From positions 122,579,362-122,643,361 of the forward strand of contig OY740765.1 of assembly GCA_963513935.1 (NCBI GenBank): a stretch of DNA of 64,000 bases, in the 5' to 3' direction. The position numbers and the translations under genes are program-made. The DNA is from Aphrophora alni. Taxonomy: Eukaryota; Arthropoda; Insecta; Hemiptera; Aphrophoridae. Shown here one piece after another: positions 22,487 to 32,690 of the stretch (position 1 is its first letter; each line of letters opens with the position of its first letter). The notes beneath the pieces were generated by a model. The model saw nothing but the letters and a program-made list of their open reading frames with translations. It had not been told where the DNA came from and did no database searches.

Positions 22487-24485
22487 GGGAGTCGGATGGT
22501 GAAAAATTGAAGGAAAAAAAATTGTTTTTTTAATGTTTTTTTTAATGTTATGTGCCTTTCCATGATTATTTTAAGGCGTTATTTATTAAAATCAGATGAG
22601 TTAAATAGTTTTATAAACATTTTTGTAAAGGTGCACATGAACAGTTTGGACGAAATATCTCGACTGTGCGCTCGAGCCATCTGTTGTGCATGTTCGATAA
22701 TATTAGACCCCTTGTTTTATAGTATTTCGTTTTTTGCGGTTGGCTAACCTGTGTTTCAACTCTTCTGCCTAGCCAACAGCTCCATTTTTGTTGTTTGTTT
22801 ATTATTTTCTCTTGTGGTTTGATGATGGTTATATTTTGATGTTTATAAAATGTGAATAACAGTTATAATTAGTGAGTGTTTCAGTGTATTTTACGTTGCA
22901 ATAATGCCTAGAGCTACTAACAGGGTATTTAAATAAAGAAAACCTGTGTATTGTTAAAACAGCTGCAAAACAATGATGGTAGGGAATTGTTAGGCCTAGC
23001 TGTGGGACAAACAAGCTTTAGAACTCTCCCATCTAAAGTGTGTGTCAAAAATAAAAGTTATTCCAAGAAAAAGGTAGGACCTAAATTGTGCCTTTAAGAA
23101 CAGTATGAAGTAGCAGATGATTCATGTAATGATATAGTAAATCTGCAGAAATTAGAAAATTTGCTGGCTAAAATTGTAATTTGTAAAAAATGTGGCGGAC
23201 GAGTAGTATTGAACAGAAGTCACAGACTAGGCCTAAACCTTAAAATTACTAATAAATGTAATCATAGTGGATTTGAAGTTTCAGAGTATAATAGTAGTAA
23301 AATAAGTGAAACTAACATAAATGAAGTGAACAATAGGTTAGCCTATGGCTTCAGATGCATTGGCAAAGGTGAAGCGAGTGCGAAAAAAGTGTGTGCTGCT
23401 CTGAACCCTCCTGCAATGAAATATTATAATAAGATTATGTGTAAAAGTGCTAAAGAAGTGAGTTGTGAAACAATGAATGAAGCAGTAGAAGAAACAGTAA
23501 ATGAGAATGAAGGCAATCGTGACATAACAACAACGTTTGATGATTCATTGCAGAGATGGGGCATCAATCCCTAAATGGAATAGCGACGTCAATAAGTGGC
23601 ACAAACGGTAAGGTTATAATACCGTTATAACCTTACCAATGCGTTAAAGCGCATTGTGTCATTACATTAAAATTCGATGTCAGAATTTTTAGCAAACATT
23701 GCCGTTGTGTAGATTGAAAAAAGAGCATGAGCCTAATTGTACAGCAAATTTTCAAGGATCTAGTGGTAGTATGGAGGTTATGACAGATATGTTCAAAAGT
23801 TCCGTTACCAAGAATAATATCAGATGCAGTACTATCAGAGACGAAGACAGCGCTGCATTTCCTACTATAGTAGAAAGCAAACCATAAGGCCCAAATTTTG
23901 TAATTAAAAAACTGTAGTGTGTTGGCCATGTCCAAAAAAGAATGGGGGCCAGATTGCAAAAATTTAAGTCAAAAAAAGGGAAAGATAAACTTTCGGATGA
24001 CAAAACGATTGGAGGTCATGGGCGTCTTACAGGCTCTGTTATAAAACAAATACAGTTTTTTTATGGGTTAGCCATACGTAGAAACACATCCAGTTTAGAA
24101 GAAATGCAAAAAGCTGTTTGGGCAGAATACTTTCATCTTTGTTCAACAAAAGAAATGCCCCAGCATGGCCTATGCCCCAAAAGACAGTGACTCGTGGTGT
24201 AAGTTTCATAAAGCGATAGCAAATGGTGAAGTATATAACCACAAGCAACATTTTCACATTCCCTCAGTAATTATGGAAGAAATAAAGCCAATTTTTAGGG
24301 ATTTGGCCAATCAACAGCTTCTACAAAAATGTTTGCATGGGGGAACCCAAAACAAAAATGAATTGCTAAATGGCCTAGTCTGGTCAAGGATTCCAAAATT
24401 AACGTTTGTAATGAAGGAAACACTAGAATGTGGTGTCTATGAGGGTGTTGCATGTTTTAATATTGGAAACATTGCAATTGTAGGA
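22487..24485 (+). mobile_element. Mutator-like (MULE) element, left part only
   Basis: GGGGAGTCGGATGGTG at 22487 looks like a MULE terminal repeat. A Mutator-like transposase (PF20700 type) follows from an ATG at 22904, broken by stops and frameshifts. No matching right terminal repeat is seen: at about 24480 the sequence passes, without losing frame, into a piggyBac transposase C-terminus. Confidence 0.7.
22904..24190 (+). pseudogene. Mutator-like transposase (PF20700 family), broken
   Basis: The segments, in order: MPRATNRVFK then a stop; ICKKCGGRVVLNRSHRLGLN (zinc-binding pair); RLAYGFRCIGKGEASAKKVC; DITTTFDDSLQRWG (catalytic Asp block); QGSSGSMEVM; HVQKRMGARLQKFKSKKGKD (reading through a frameshift at about 23930); GLAIRRNTSSLEEMQKAVWA. 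These follow the standard order of animal Mutator-like transposases. Stops at about 22922, 23096 and 23572 and several frameshifts make it inactive. Longest open parts: 23161-23574 and 23942-24190. The remaining C-terminal part is in the chimeric frame 24165-24788. Confidence 0.85.
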
Positions 24486-24788
24486 AAAAGGAAGGATAAG
24501 AGAGACGTCTTATTTCTAACAACTAAAACTGTCCCACAGTTAGTTGAGGTTCCTACAAAACGAGGTATTGTCAACAAGCCTAATGTCTTAGTTGAATACA
24601 ATGCTGCAAAAGGATTCATCGATGTATCTGACCAGCTTGCAGCCTATAGTACAACCTTGAGAAAAGGTGTAAAATGGCACAGAAAAGCTATGTTTGAACT
24701 TCTGACAAATACTGCAGTTGTGAACGCTAGCAGTGTGTATAAAACTGTTTCTACCGGTTCTAAAATGGACATAATTGATTTCAGATAA
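24165..24788 (+). CDS. Chimeric frame: MULE transposase C-part fused to piggyBac transposase
   Basis: One open frame of 207 residues. Residues 1-103 are Mutator-like (DSWCKFHKAIANGEVYNHKQ and LQKCLHGGTQNKNELLNGL). From about residue 105 it is piggyBac: KRKDKRDVLFLTTKTVPQL, then NAAKGFIDVSDQLAAYSTTL with the third and fourth catalytic Asp, and WHRKAMFELLTNTAVV. The switch is near 24475-24485 with no frame loss. The frame ends at 24788. The piggyBac N-terminal half and left TIR are missing. I infer a deletion or recombination junction between two transposons; the protein is unlikely to be active because both halves are incomplete. Confidence 0.8.
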   Translation: MAYAPKDSDSWCKFHKAIANGEVYNHKQHFHIPSVIMEEIKPIFRDLANQQLLQKCLHGGTQNKNELLNGLVWSRIPKLTFVMKETLECGVYEGVACFNIGNIAIVGKRKDKRDVLFLTTKTVPQLVEVPTKRGIVNKPNVLVEYNAAKGFIDVSDQLAAYSTTLRKGVKWHRKAMFELLTNTAVVNASSVYKTVSTGSKMDIIDFR

Positions 24789-25457
24789 AAATTGGCCCTT
24801 TATTTGTTATTTGAAACTGATGAAGTACAGCATGATGGAGACCATTTGTATGCACCAAAGGTTTTGAAGCATGAATTGATAGAATTACCAAAACGAGGAC
24901 GCTGTAATACGTGCTACACTGTGCTGTCTCAAGAATTTGGAAGAAAACTAGCACTTCGTAAAACTCCTCAGGTTCGTTTAAAGTGTAGATCTTGTTCAGA
25001 TATAAAATTTATGTGCTTAACGTGTTTTTTCAAGAAACACTCTGCTCAAGTGAAATAAACTTTGCAGCTTATCCATTTCTGATATGATTATAAGTTTTTA
25101 CAATTTAATTTGTAATTAAAATGTCTGATATTGTTTCAATTACCATTTATTGTTTTATTTTACCACTAGGCCTATTCTAATCTACCTTGAAATTTTCCTA
25201 TACCTGACCTAACCTTACGAGTGTGGTATTTTAGATAAAAAAACTTCTGCAGAAACCGTGTGTATCATTTTGATACACGATTATAAGTCCTGTTTACAAT
25301 TTAATATATATATATTTTAGTACAAAACTACATTTTACTTTAATTTAAAGCATTATAAGTAAAAAAAAATGTTCTGGTCCACTGTGAAAAATTTGCAAAA
25401 ACGGACATATCCGCTGGTAAAAGTAGTCAAAACTAAGCCTGGCGTTGAAAGTGTTAA
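24480..25457 (+). mobile_element. piggyBac right end joined to the MULE
   Basis: This part carries the piggyBac transposase C-terminus and a right terminal repeat that, read inward, starts TTAACACTTTCAACGCCAGG (ending at 25457), with a palindrome CGGACATATCCG at 25402-25413. The tip resembles those of the elements at 10.9 and 25.6 kb. A left tip is not found upstream. Confidence 0.8.
24792..25058 (+). pseudogene. piggyBac cysteine-rich C-terminal domain
   Basis: After the stop at 24788 the frame reopens with LKHELIELPKRGRCNTCYTV and ends CRSCSDIKFMCLTCFFKKHS before TAA at 25058. This is the zinc-binding CRD that ends piggyBac transposases and binds the terminal DNA. The Cys pairs (CNTC, CRSC, CLTC) are intact. 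About one codon plus frame is lost between it and the chimeric frame. Confidence 0.82.
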
Positions 25458-26001
25458 CATCCTATCAATGATAAGTTCATTAAATAGGTAAATATCCCTT
25501 ATAGTACCAAAGAGTACTTATAACATAACCATCATCTACATTAATCTTAGCTACTTAACACGTTGACTGCTAGCGTCCACGATCGTGGACTCAGGGAGGC
25601 GCCGCCAGGTGCGTGCGTCTACGATCGTGGACGCTATTGTTTTGTTGCTTAGATTCGTCAGTGTGTCTCTAGCATTCGTGTGGTGTGGACGGCTGGTTTT
25701 GCGCATGTGAGGAGATAGTTTTCTTCCAATTTTGCGATCGTAGTTTTCAGTTCTCGTGTTTCCGTGGTAACATATGTGTATATTTATATTATTTGTTTGT
25801 AATTAGTGTTTTTACGAAATTGGATTTACATCATCTTTCCAAATCAGTTTTAAACGAAATACACCAGAAAGAGGTACCTCAAAAGTGTAACTATGTTAAA
25901 CATAATTTATTTAAATTATTTATTATATGACGTGTACAGAAAATGTATAAAAATATATGTTACAAGTGTTGTGTAATTGTGAGTGTTTTATGGACATAAT
26001 A

Positions 26002-26050
26002 GCTGGCCTGAAGATGCTGCCTGTGGCAGCGAAACATGTAGCCACATAGA
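26002..26050 (+). ncRNA. Hammerhead-ribozyme-like motif (orphan, in piggyBac leader)
   Basis: The core CTGAAGA (26008-26014) is followed by U, a perfect 6-bp stem II (GCTGCC/GGCAGC with loop TGT), then GAAA (26031-26034), a 2-bp stem III and TA as the cleavage dinucleotide (26039-26040). Stem I pairs GGC with GCC plus one more pair. This is the minimal form reported in Penelope-like elements, with an extra U after the first core box. No GIY-YIG frame is recognisable upstream. Self-cleavage is inferred, not shown. Confidence 0.6.
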
Positions 26051-26140
26051 AGAAAATACAAACAAAGACTACATTTGACAGACACAAAAGTATGTATAAA
26101 ATGAAATATATGTAGTTCTAAAGCTGTTCAACAATGAATA

Positions 26141-27007
26141 TTGGATTTACCCCCAGGTCCTAGTGGTATTAATTTAGTGCCAGAAGAAAGGTCAGACGAC
26201 GAGGTTAGCCTAGATGATCAGGATCCAGACCAGGTAGCGTACAACACCGACGAGGGGGAGGACGATGACCCTGACTACAAGGCCAACAAGCCCAAATGGA
26301 GTCCGCACAACACAATAGGGTTACAAGATATTCCCTTTACAAAGGAAGAGGGTTTTTTGGTGCCATTGCCTGAAGAGAAAACACTGGTAAGCTTCTTCAA
26401 CTTACTTGTCGACATTATATTTTTGGAGGCCATTGTAGCCATAACCAACAAATATGCGCTTGACGTGTTTTGCGGTCCAACTACTACACCCGGATCTCGG
26501 ATATCTCGAGGGAAAGATCTCACTGTTGAGGAGTTAAGAATTTTTTTGGCCCTAATTATTCATATGGGAATTGTACAACTCCCTAGAATACAGGAGTACA
26601 AGTATATTTCACCAGAAGTGAAGTCTGCAAAATTGAAGAAAGTTGAAACAGTGGCCCAGTACGCCGAAGGTGTGGTCGTGGGAAAATGGAGGGACCAGAG
26701 AGTTGTGTCTTACATTTCCACAAAATACAAGAATGAAATGGTTACTTCCATGAACAGAGTGAATGTGGAAAGAATAAAGCCTCTGCCTACTGTACAATAT
26801 AATCATTTTATGAAGGGGGTTGATAGGGCAGATCAAATGATGTCCTATTATCCTTGTGAAAGGAATACCCTTCGATGGTACAAAAAAATCTTTGTTCATG
26901 TGTTGCAAATGATTTTATCAAACGCACACTACCTGTTCAATGAAGTGCTAGTAGCATCAGAGCAACAGAAAAATGCATTTTTACGACTTTCGTCTCGCCA
27001 TAGTTGA
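26141..27007 (+). pseudogene. Internally deleted piggyBac transposase
   Basis: The frame opens with LPPGPSGINLVPEERSDDEV (acidic N-terminal region; the true ATG is out of frame or lost), then LTVEELRIFLALIIHMGIVQ LP, and jumps at about residue 155 from RIQEYKY directly to VVVGKWRDQRVVSYISTKY. The first two catalytic Asp blocks are therefore deleted, while GVDRADQMMSYYP keeps the third and fourth. A frameshift near 26985 ends the frame. It cannot transpose itself. Its ends are still recognisable, so it could be moved by another copy's transposase. Confidence 0.88.
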
Positions 27008-27228
27008 CAGTCTGCTGCCGGATATACCAACGCCATCCAGACCACTGAAGCGTAAGAGCGTCCCTCACAAACCCTCCAGAATCATGGAAAAAGCAAAGTG
27101 TAAAACACAAACGATGCCGACAATGCAGCAAGAACAACATAGTGAAAAAGGTTGTGTGGCATTGCATTGAATGTGACGAACAGCCGGGATTGTGTGTCTC
27201 AAAGTGTTTTGACGCATGGCACAATTGA
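27008..27228 (+). pseudogene. piggyBac transposase C-terminus with cysteine-rich domain
   Basis: Continues the previous pseudogene in shifted frames: VDSLLPDIPTPSRPLKRKSV, then, after another shift, CRQCSKNNIVKKVVWHCIEC and LCVSKCFDAWHN before TGA at 27226. The Cys/His spacing is that of the piggyBac CRD. At least two frameshifts lie between 26985 and 27110. Confidence 0.82.
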
Positions 27229-27368
27229 ATGAAAAACATTTGGGTAGGCTGGTGGGTTGTATATAGTATAATTTTAAGTTCTTTTCAACATTTTAAAAAT
27301 CATTTTATCATCTCTGTTTTTAAATATTTCAAATAAAATAATGACTGACTTTTTGTGTGAAACTAGTA

Positions 27369-28448
27369 CAGTACTACCTCGTTTATCCGGACCTTATTCA
27401 ACCGGATTATCCGGATCAATCCGGAACAAAAAATAAAAAATTAATCAAGGATAAAATAAAGCAAAAGCTTAAAGTTTCAAAATATTTTAATAATTACTGT
27501 ATTTTGAATAATATTTATAATATTTTGAAACTTTAAGCTTTTACTTAATTTTATCCTTGAATATGGAGTTTCAACAAGAAAAATCTGCTATTACATTAAT
27601 GTTGATAAAAACGTGATTTCCTCAACACTACAGTGTTGCCTCGAGGTATTAGGGCGGGTTGTTGATGCACTGGGAAGAGAAAGTGGAGGAGCAATGACCT
27701 CTGCGTCACCATCCCCCTACCCCAATGTGGCATGACAGTGTGAAATAAATACAAACCAGGTGCATGTTTACAACGCATCATAAACCATCATGTCATTTTT
27801 ACAACTTTATTGTTGTCGGGTTGCTAAGACTCAAGGGTGTAAATCAATAAATGTGAACATTTTGTCACACCTTAAAGCGGTGCCGCCATCTTTGGGAACC
27901 CCCGTTCTTTTTTTTTGGCAGTTGGCACATCACATCCCCAGTCGGGAGTATCGAGGACGTGAATGAGAATCGGCATAGTATTTAGAGGTGGGCGTTGTTA
28001 CTGCTATTTATTTATATTCGTGTGTTAGCGTTTGTGCGTGGAAATGGCGACGAAACGAAAACGTAATGTGCTTACAATGGCCCAAAAGTTAGACGCATTG
28101 AATCGTATAGACAGAGCCGCATTGAAACGTCACACCAAATTAAAACAGAGGAAGATAAATGACTTTTTTTGTAAATAACAACTAAACCCTGTGTAAATTA
28201 AAAGCATGTGTAAATATTTCAGGTGTGTAAATAAAATGTTTTTCGTCATTTACAGTACATTGTGTAATTTCGTGTATTGTGTAAATTGAATGACTGTGTA
28301 AATATTGTGTTTTTTCATGACTTATAAATGGTAAGTTATCATTTTATATTTTGTTTTATTTATCTTTCTATAATTTCGGATTATCCGGATTTTTGATTAA
28401 CCGGATCACTTCCGGTCCCAATTAGTCCGGATAAACGAGGTTGTACTG
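27369..28448 (+). mobile_element. Tigger/pogo-like deletion derivative, copy 1
   Basis: The ends CAGTACTACCTCGTTTATCC and, inverted, CAGTACAACCTCGTTTATCC are flanked by TA on both sides (27367-27368 and 28449-28450), the pogo/Tigger target duplication. The tips extend with CCGGAT motifs. Inside are an inverted AT-rich hairpin (about 27440-27560) and a 44-codon mini-ORF. It is nested in the 25.6-28.6 kb piggyBac, so it is the younger insertion. A second copy in reverse orientation is at 58117-59221. Confidence 0.93.
28044..28178 (+). CDS. Mini-ORF joining the two ends of a Tigger transposase
   Basis: 44 codons: MATKRKRNVLTMAQKLDALN matches the CENP-B-type N-terminal HTH start of Tigger/pogo transposases. 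The last part, KLKQRKINDFFCK, matches their C-terminal end. QRKINDFF fits the PCNA-interacting PIP-box consensus (QxxIxxFF), which is known in pogo transposase. The hundreds of residues between are deleted. Whether it is translated is unknown. The second copy keeps the same frame with few changes. Confidence 0.6.
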   Translation: MATKRKRNVLTMAQKLDALNRIDRAALKRHTKLKQRKINDFFCK

Positions 28449-28622
28449 TAATATGACAGTGGATGTAGACTAAAATGGCCAAAAATACATTTTTTTTTTG
28501 CCCAAATTGTCTTCCTACATGTTTTTCCATCATAACACATCTGATGGTAAGTAAAAATAATTTTTAAAATTTTTAGCATGTGCCAACCAATATTGCATGA
28601 ATTTTAGCAGTCAATGTGTTAA

Positions 28623-29101
28623 TTCACCAAAAATAATAGTAAATTCGAATTAAGTTTTCGTAAGTATTATCACGAGAAGAGTGTCTTTGCAACGAGGAAA
28701 TAAGAAGCCAAAGTAAACTCAATGAACTTTAGCTATTCAGCACAAAACATGATACATAACTATCTTGCTAGTGCAGTGAAATTCATTATACAATCAGTGC
28801 ACAAAATAAACACATATAAATTCATATATAATACATAAATAAATTTGAAACACAATTCACGTCAAATAAATAAAACTTTTTTCATCTCTCTTTTTTTTAA
28901 ATTCAAAAACAACAGATCACTATTTTATTACAAGTGACAAAATCACCACAAAATTTCCAAGACAAACTACCTCCCAATAACAAATCAATTCTCAAACTCA
29001 CAATAAAAAAAAACATAAAGAAAAACTATAACAATTTAAATGTTATCAAATGTTGAATTTAATAGTGTAGTAAAAACTAAATCCAAGGCCGTGCACCATT
29101 T
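28623..29101. other. Intronic sequence, nothing recognised
   Basis: AT-rich spacer between the piggyBac and an LTR-like repeat. No gene or repeat structure seen. Confidence 0.5.
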
Positions 29102-29790
29102 TGATAGGATTTAGTTCTTAAAACTGCCTTGGTTCTTTATTTCCAAAATAATCAGTGGTTCAGTTCTAACATTAAATTTTAATAACAATTATTATTATCA
29201 ATTATAATCTTTTTACCTAAAATACAATACGTTCTCATCTACACTTTAATAAAATATTCATATAATCTTTTTACTCAAAATACAATGTTTTCCTTCTCCA
29301 CTTTAATACAATATTCTTATATACAAATTCCTTATCAAGAATCCAGAACTTTCAGACTTTATTACAAGTTGACCTCTATATTAAGTTTGCTCACTTCAGA
29401 GATTCCTTCTGCACCTTGGAGACTCTTCCTGGCCAAATACCCCTGGCTATCAGCAAAACCTCCAAAGCAGTCCTTCTTTGATCAACTAACCCCTCCTGCC
29501 TCCTCTCTCCAGAGCTTATGTGAAGTTCTTGCTCAATGACGTTTCTTCTTGCTTGTAGTTACACAACTTTTTCAAGTCTGTCACAATACTTGTTATTATT
29601 CTGGCTTCTTAATAAGAACTTAGACTATTATTCCTATATTTATACCTTACTTCCAACACCACACTGTCTATTCCATAATCCCATTACATACCCCTTCCAG
29701 AACTGCTCTATAAGCCTTTCTTCGTTTACCAGGATAAATTCAACTCCAGTTTTTTATTTTTTATTCAGACCTTACCAAACTAATTGGTAG
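29102..29790 (+). repeat. LTR of a retrotransposon family (diverged copy)
   Basis: It starts TGATAGGATTTAG and AAACTGCC, then AATCAGTGGTTCAG, TTCTTAATAAGAACTTA and CAAGTCTGTCACAATA blocks that align with the LTRs at 34409 and 50443. The right end is uncertain. Confidence 0.55.
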
Positions 29791-29799
29791 TAGACATTT

Positions 29800-30190
29800 C
29801 ACTATATTATGTGTTAAATGGATTGTATTAATAGTAATATTCACAAATAAAACAGAAAATGTTGTATTACTACAGAACACCAAATAACAATACCTTAGGA
29901 ATAACTATAAATTATTAATTAAAAATAAATAATGACTATAATAATTGTGTATTATAATCTGATTTCTAAGAAAGGGTTTACCTTAATTATACCTATAAAC
30001 ATGCTCCGCAAGAATTGAGCCGACCATATTCGAATTAAAAAAAAAAAAATTCTATTCGACTTTAAAATCTATGATTCCCCTACTTCTAATAATATATTTT
30101 TGCTGAAACATATGTAAAATGAAAGGAAGCTGTATTTGTTACTAAAATAATAACTTGTATAGACAAAAATATATTGATTATGAAGCACCA
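29800..30190. other. Intronic sequence, nothing recognised
   Basis: AT-rich, with no gene or repeat structure seen before the HELLS exon at 30193. Confidence 0.5.
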
Positions 30191-30192
30191 AC

Positions 30193-30418
30193 CTTATGTC
30201 CTCGGGCTTTCAATTTAGATAACATTGCGTCAATAACCAACATTTTACCACTTTTGTTTACCAATTCCTCGTCAACCATAAGCGTTTTATCTTTATTAAT
30301 AGGTGTGTGTACCAAATACGGATGGTTGACAATCTTCCGCAGTTGCATTTGTGGGTTAGTCATAGCCAACCTCACAACATAGGAGGAGTCCTCTTTATCT
30401 GTAACTTGGACAACATCT
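30193..30418 (-). CDS. HELLS: HELLS exon: start of helicase C-lobe (NHPYL)
   Basis: The acceptor reads GGATTTCAG before 30418, and the first base completes AGA. Translation includes MQLRKIVNHPYLVHTP, the HELLS NHPYL motif, then DEELVNKSGKMLVIDAML, ending GLARGHK-like text (KLKARGHK) in phase 0. The donor GTTGGT is non-consensus after position +2, but the following exon continues exactly (VLIFSYF). An upstream intron of 8.6 kb separates it from the duplicated linker exon. Confidence 0.92.
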
Positions 30419-30484
30419 CTGAAATCCAAATACATTATATTAATAGACTAAAAAAGTTGCACACATTTTATCTCTCACAAACAT

Positions 30485-30765
30485 AACCCAACTTCTAAGA
30501 TACAAATGAAATATTCTAGTTTAGATTTTGTATGGATAAGAGACACAGGCTTACTTTGGAAAGTGGTCTTTGGTATTACCTAGTAGTACATAAATAGGAA
30601 AACACACACACACACAGAACACTAAAGTTCTGAAATATTTTATAAACACTGTTCACTTTCTCAATCAGTAGACAGTATAAAAAGAAGGTTGCTTTGTGTC
30701 TTCTACCCATACAAAATATAAACTAATAGGCTATGCACCCTATTAAACTCTAACCTAACGAAATA
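30485..30765. repeat. MITE with long terminal inverted repeats (copy B)
   Basis: TTTAGATTTTGTATGGATAA followed by GAGACAC on the left faces an inverted TTTATATTTTGTATGGGTAG followed by AAGACAC on the right, extending outward to GTTAGAGTTTAATAGGGTGC at the right tip. Between lie a CA run and ACTGTTCACTTTCTCAATCA. No coding capacity. Confidence 0.75.
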
Positions 30766-32510
30766 TATTAGTAACATTTGCCTATATAATAGTATCATAC
30801 AACAATAAAAGATGGTGTTACAAATATGTTAATACACATAACAGATTGGCAGTTGGAAGGGGAATAGAACAGTCCAATCTCCAATTTAAACATTTGTTTT
30901 CCTCTTTTACTTATCTACTATACCAAGTATAGGATAAGTTTGGTAATCATCAAAGATTTCGACCTCTGTTTTTTGATTGATCTTAACGTTTCATGGCCTC
31001 AGGAAACCAAAAGTGATTTTCAACAACCTGTCCAAAAATAAAGATAGGAACTTGAAATATGGTATAGAGAACTATATTAGTGTGATCAAAAAGAACAGTT
31101 TTTTGTCCATATCTCTTTTATTCAACTTACACCGTACTAAATAAGATAAAAACTTGCAGATTTCAATTCTCCATGTAATGGTAGTAATTCTCACTTCCAC
31201 GACGACATATTACATAGCAAAGTTATGTAACTTCAAGGCCCGAGACAGTGACAAGCTCAAAGACTTTTTAATATATAAACATCTACTATGCAACAACTAT
31301 TTTAAATAAATTTGTCTCAATGAGCAAGACCCCTTGATCTCTCAATACAATTTACCATTTCCTAGAGGTCTAACAGACCAATGTTTTGGCATTACATTTC
31401 AAGTATCTGTTCATATTTAATTGTATGATAGAATTGAGTAAATACCATTATGGTGCTCATCACTTTGTTTTAAATTATAATAAAAATATGTAAACAAAAT
31501 CTATGTATGTAAGAAATAAAAGCAAAAGTGATCAACATTAGTTAAAGTGACAAAATAGTAGTCTTTGTAAAAATAAATGGTACAAAAACATTGCACTAAC
31601 TTTCTCTCTCACACACACCTAAAATAATATTCATCGGTATTTTCCCAAAATTGTTTCGCTAAGAAAACAAAAATATAACTTTCTTTATTAATGAGTTTTC
31701 CCTCATATATTTCTTATATGAGATACGTTTGTATGTATAGTCTCCACTTAACCATTACAACTCTCATGTCAACTGTCAGCCGACATCACTGTTTTCCGTT
31801 CCTATCATGAGTCAGGTGAGGGCTGACATCACAGATTAGTGTTCATCTTTGAACTATTATACATTCTATATTATATAATTTTGACTTTATAACAAGCTGT
31901 TGTGTACTCTGTGTTCTCTACTAATCTTTGGAATCGTACAAAATTAGTTATGTGATTTTATTTCTAGAATATTTGGATGGCATTTGTAGTCAGTTGATTT
32001 GACTTTTGTCCCGGTTTCATGTGTTTACTAAATATTGAAATGTTTTCTTGTGCTGTGTGGCAGGTCCATATTAAAATTGATAATACAGTGGGTTACATAA
32101 ATAATTAAATTAATTATACTACAGAGAATATGTCTCTGAACATCTCATTGGAATGTGCAGAATTGCTATGTGAGCATGAAAAGCAAGTCACATGGGATGC
32201 TTGAGAGTAAAGAGCCTAGTCGGGGAACTGTGCCAGTAGCATGTGTGCAAGTGTCTTCTCTAAATGATCAAGTTGTAATCAATTGAGAAATTAAATAATA
32301 GTTATGATGAACACTAAGCTTGACTTATCACCTCATTCCAACCCTTAGAAATGGTGTCAGAAGTGTCAATTTTTGCAATAATAAAATCATAATGAATTCA
32401 TGTCTGCATAATAAAGAAGAACTGTTTTCATGATCAAAACACAGTTCAACTGCAAAATGGTAAAAAAGGTCTGTAGTGATAGTTGTTATTAGGTATAACA
32501 ATACTAACGT
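30766..32510. other. Intronic sequence, nothing recognised
   Basis: No gene or element found. A block at about 32210-32260 (GGAACTGTGCCAGTAGCATG) resembles 36815-36850, so it belongs to some dispersed repeat. Confidence 0.45.
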
Positions 32511-32514
32511 AGAT

Positions 32515-32690
32515 GTAAGTTTAGATTTTGTATGGATAGGAGACATAGACTTACCTTGGAAAGTGGTCCTTGGTATTATCTAATAATACAAAAGTAAGAA
32601 ACACACATACAAAAAAACACTAAAGTTCTAAAATATTTCGTAAACGCTGTTCACTTTCTCAATCAGTAGAGAGTATAAAAACAAGACTGA
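32515..32690. repeat. MITE copy C (one end)
   Basis: TTTAGATTTTGTATGGATAG with GAGACATAG, then ACACTAAAGTTCTAAAATAT and ACTGTTCACTTTCTCAATCA, matches copy B almost throughout. The right TIR is missing. Confidence 0.7.

Larger units (their letters stand above)
25555..28622 (+). mobile_element. piggyBac element with internal deletion and nested Tigger insertion
   Basis: TTAACACGTTGACTGCTAGC at 25555 faces an inverted TTAACACATTGACTGCTAAA ending at 28622. Two near-identical 16-bp palindromes (GTCCACGATCGTGGAC at 25575 and GTCTACGATCGTGGAC at 25617) lie inside the left end. The transposase is internally deleted. A 1080-bp Tigger-like element occupies 27369-28448. Confidence 0.9.
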
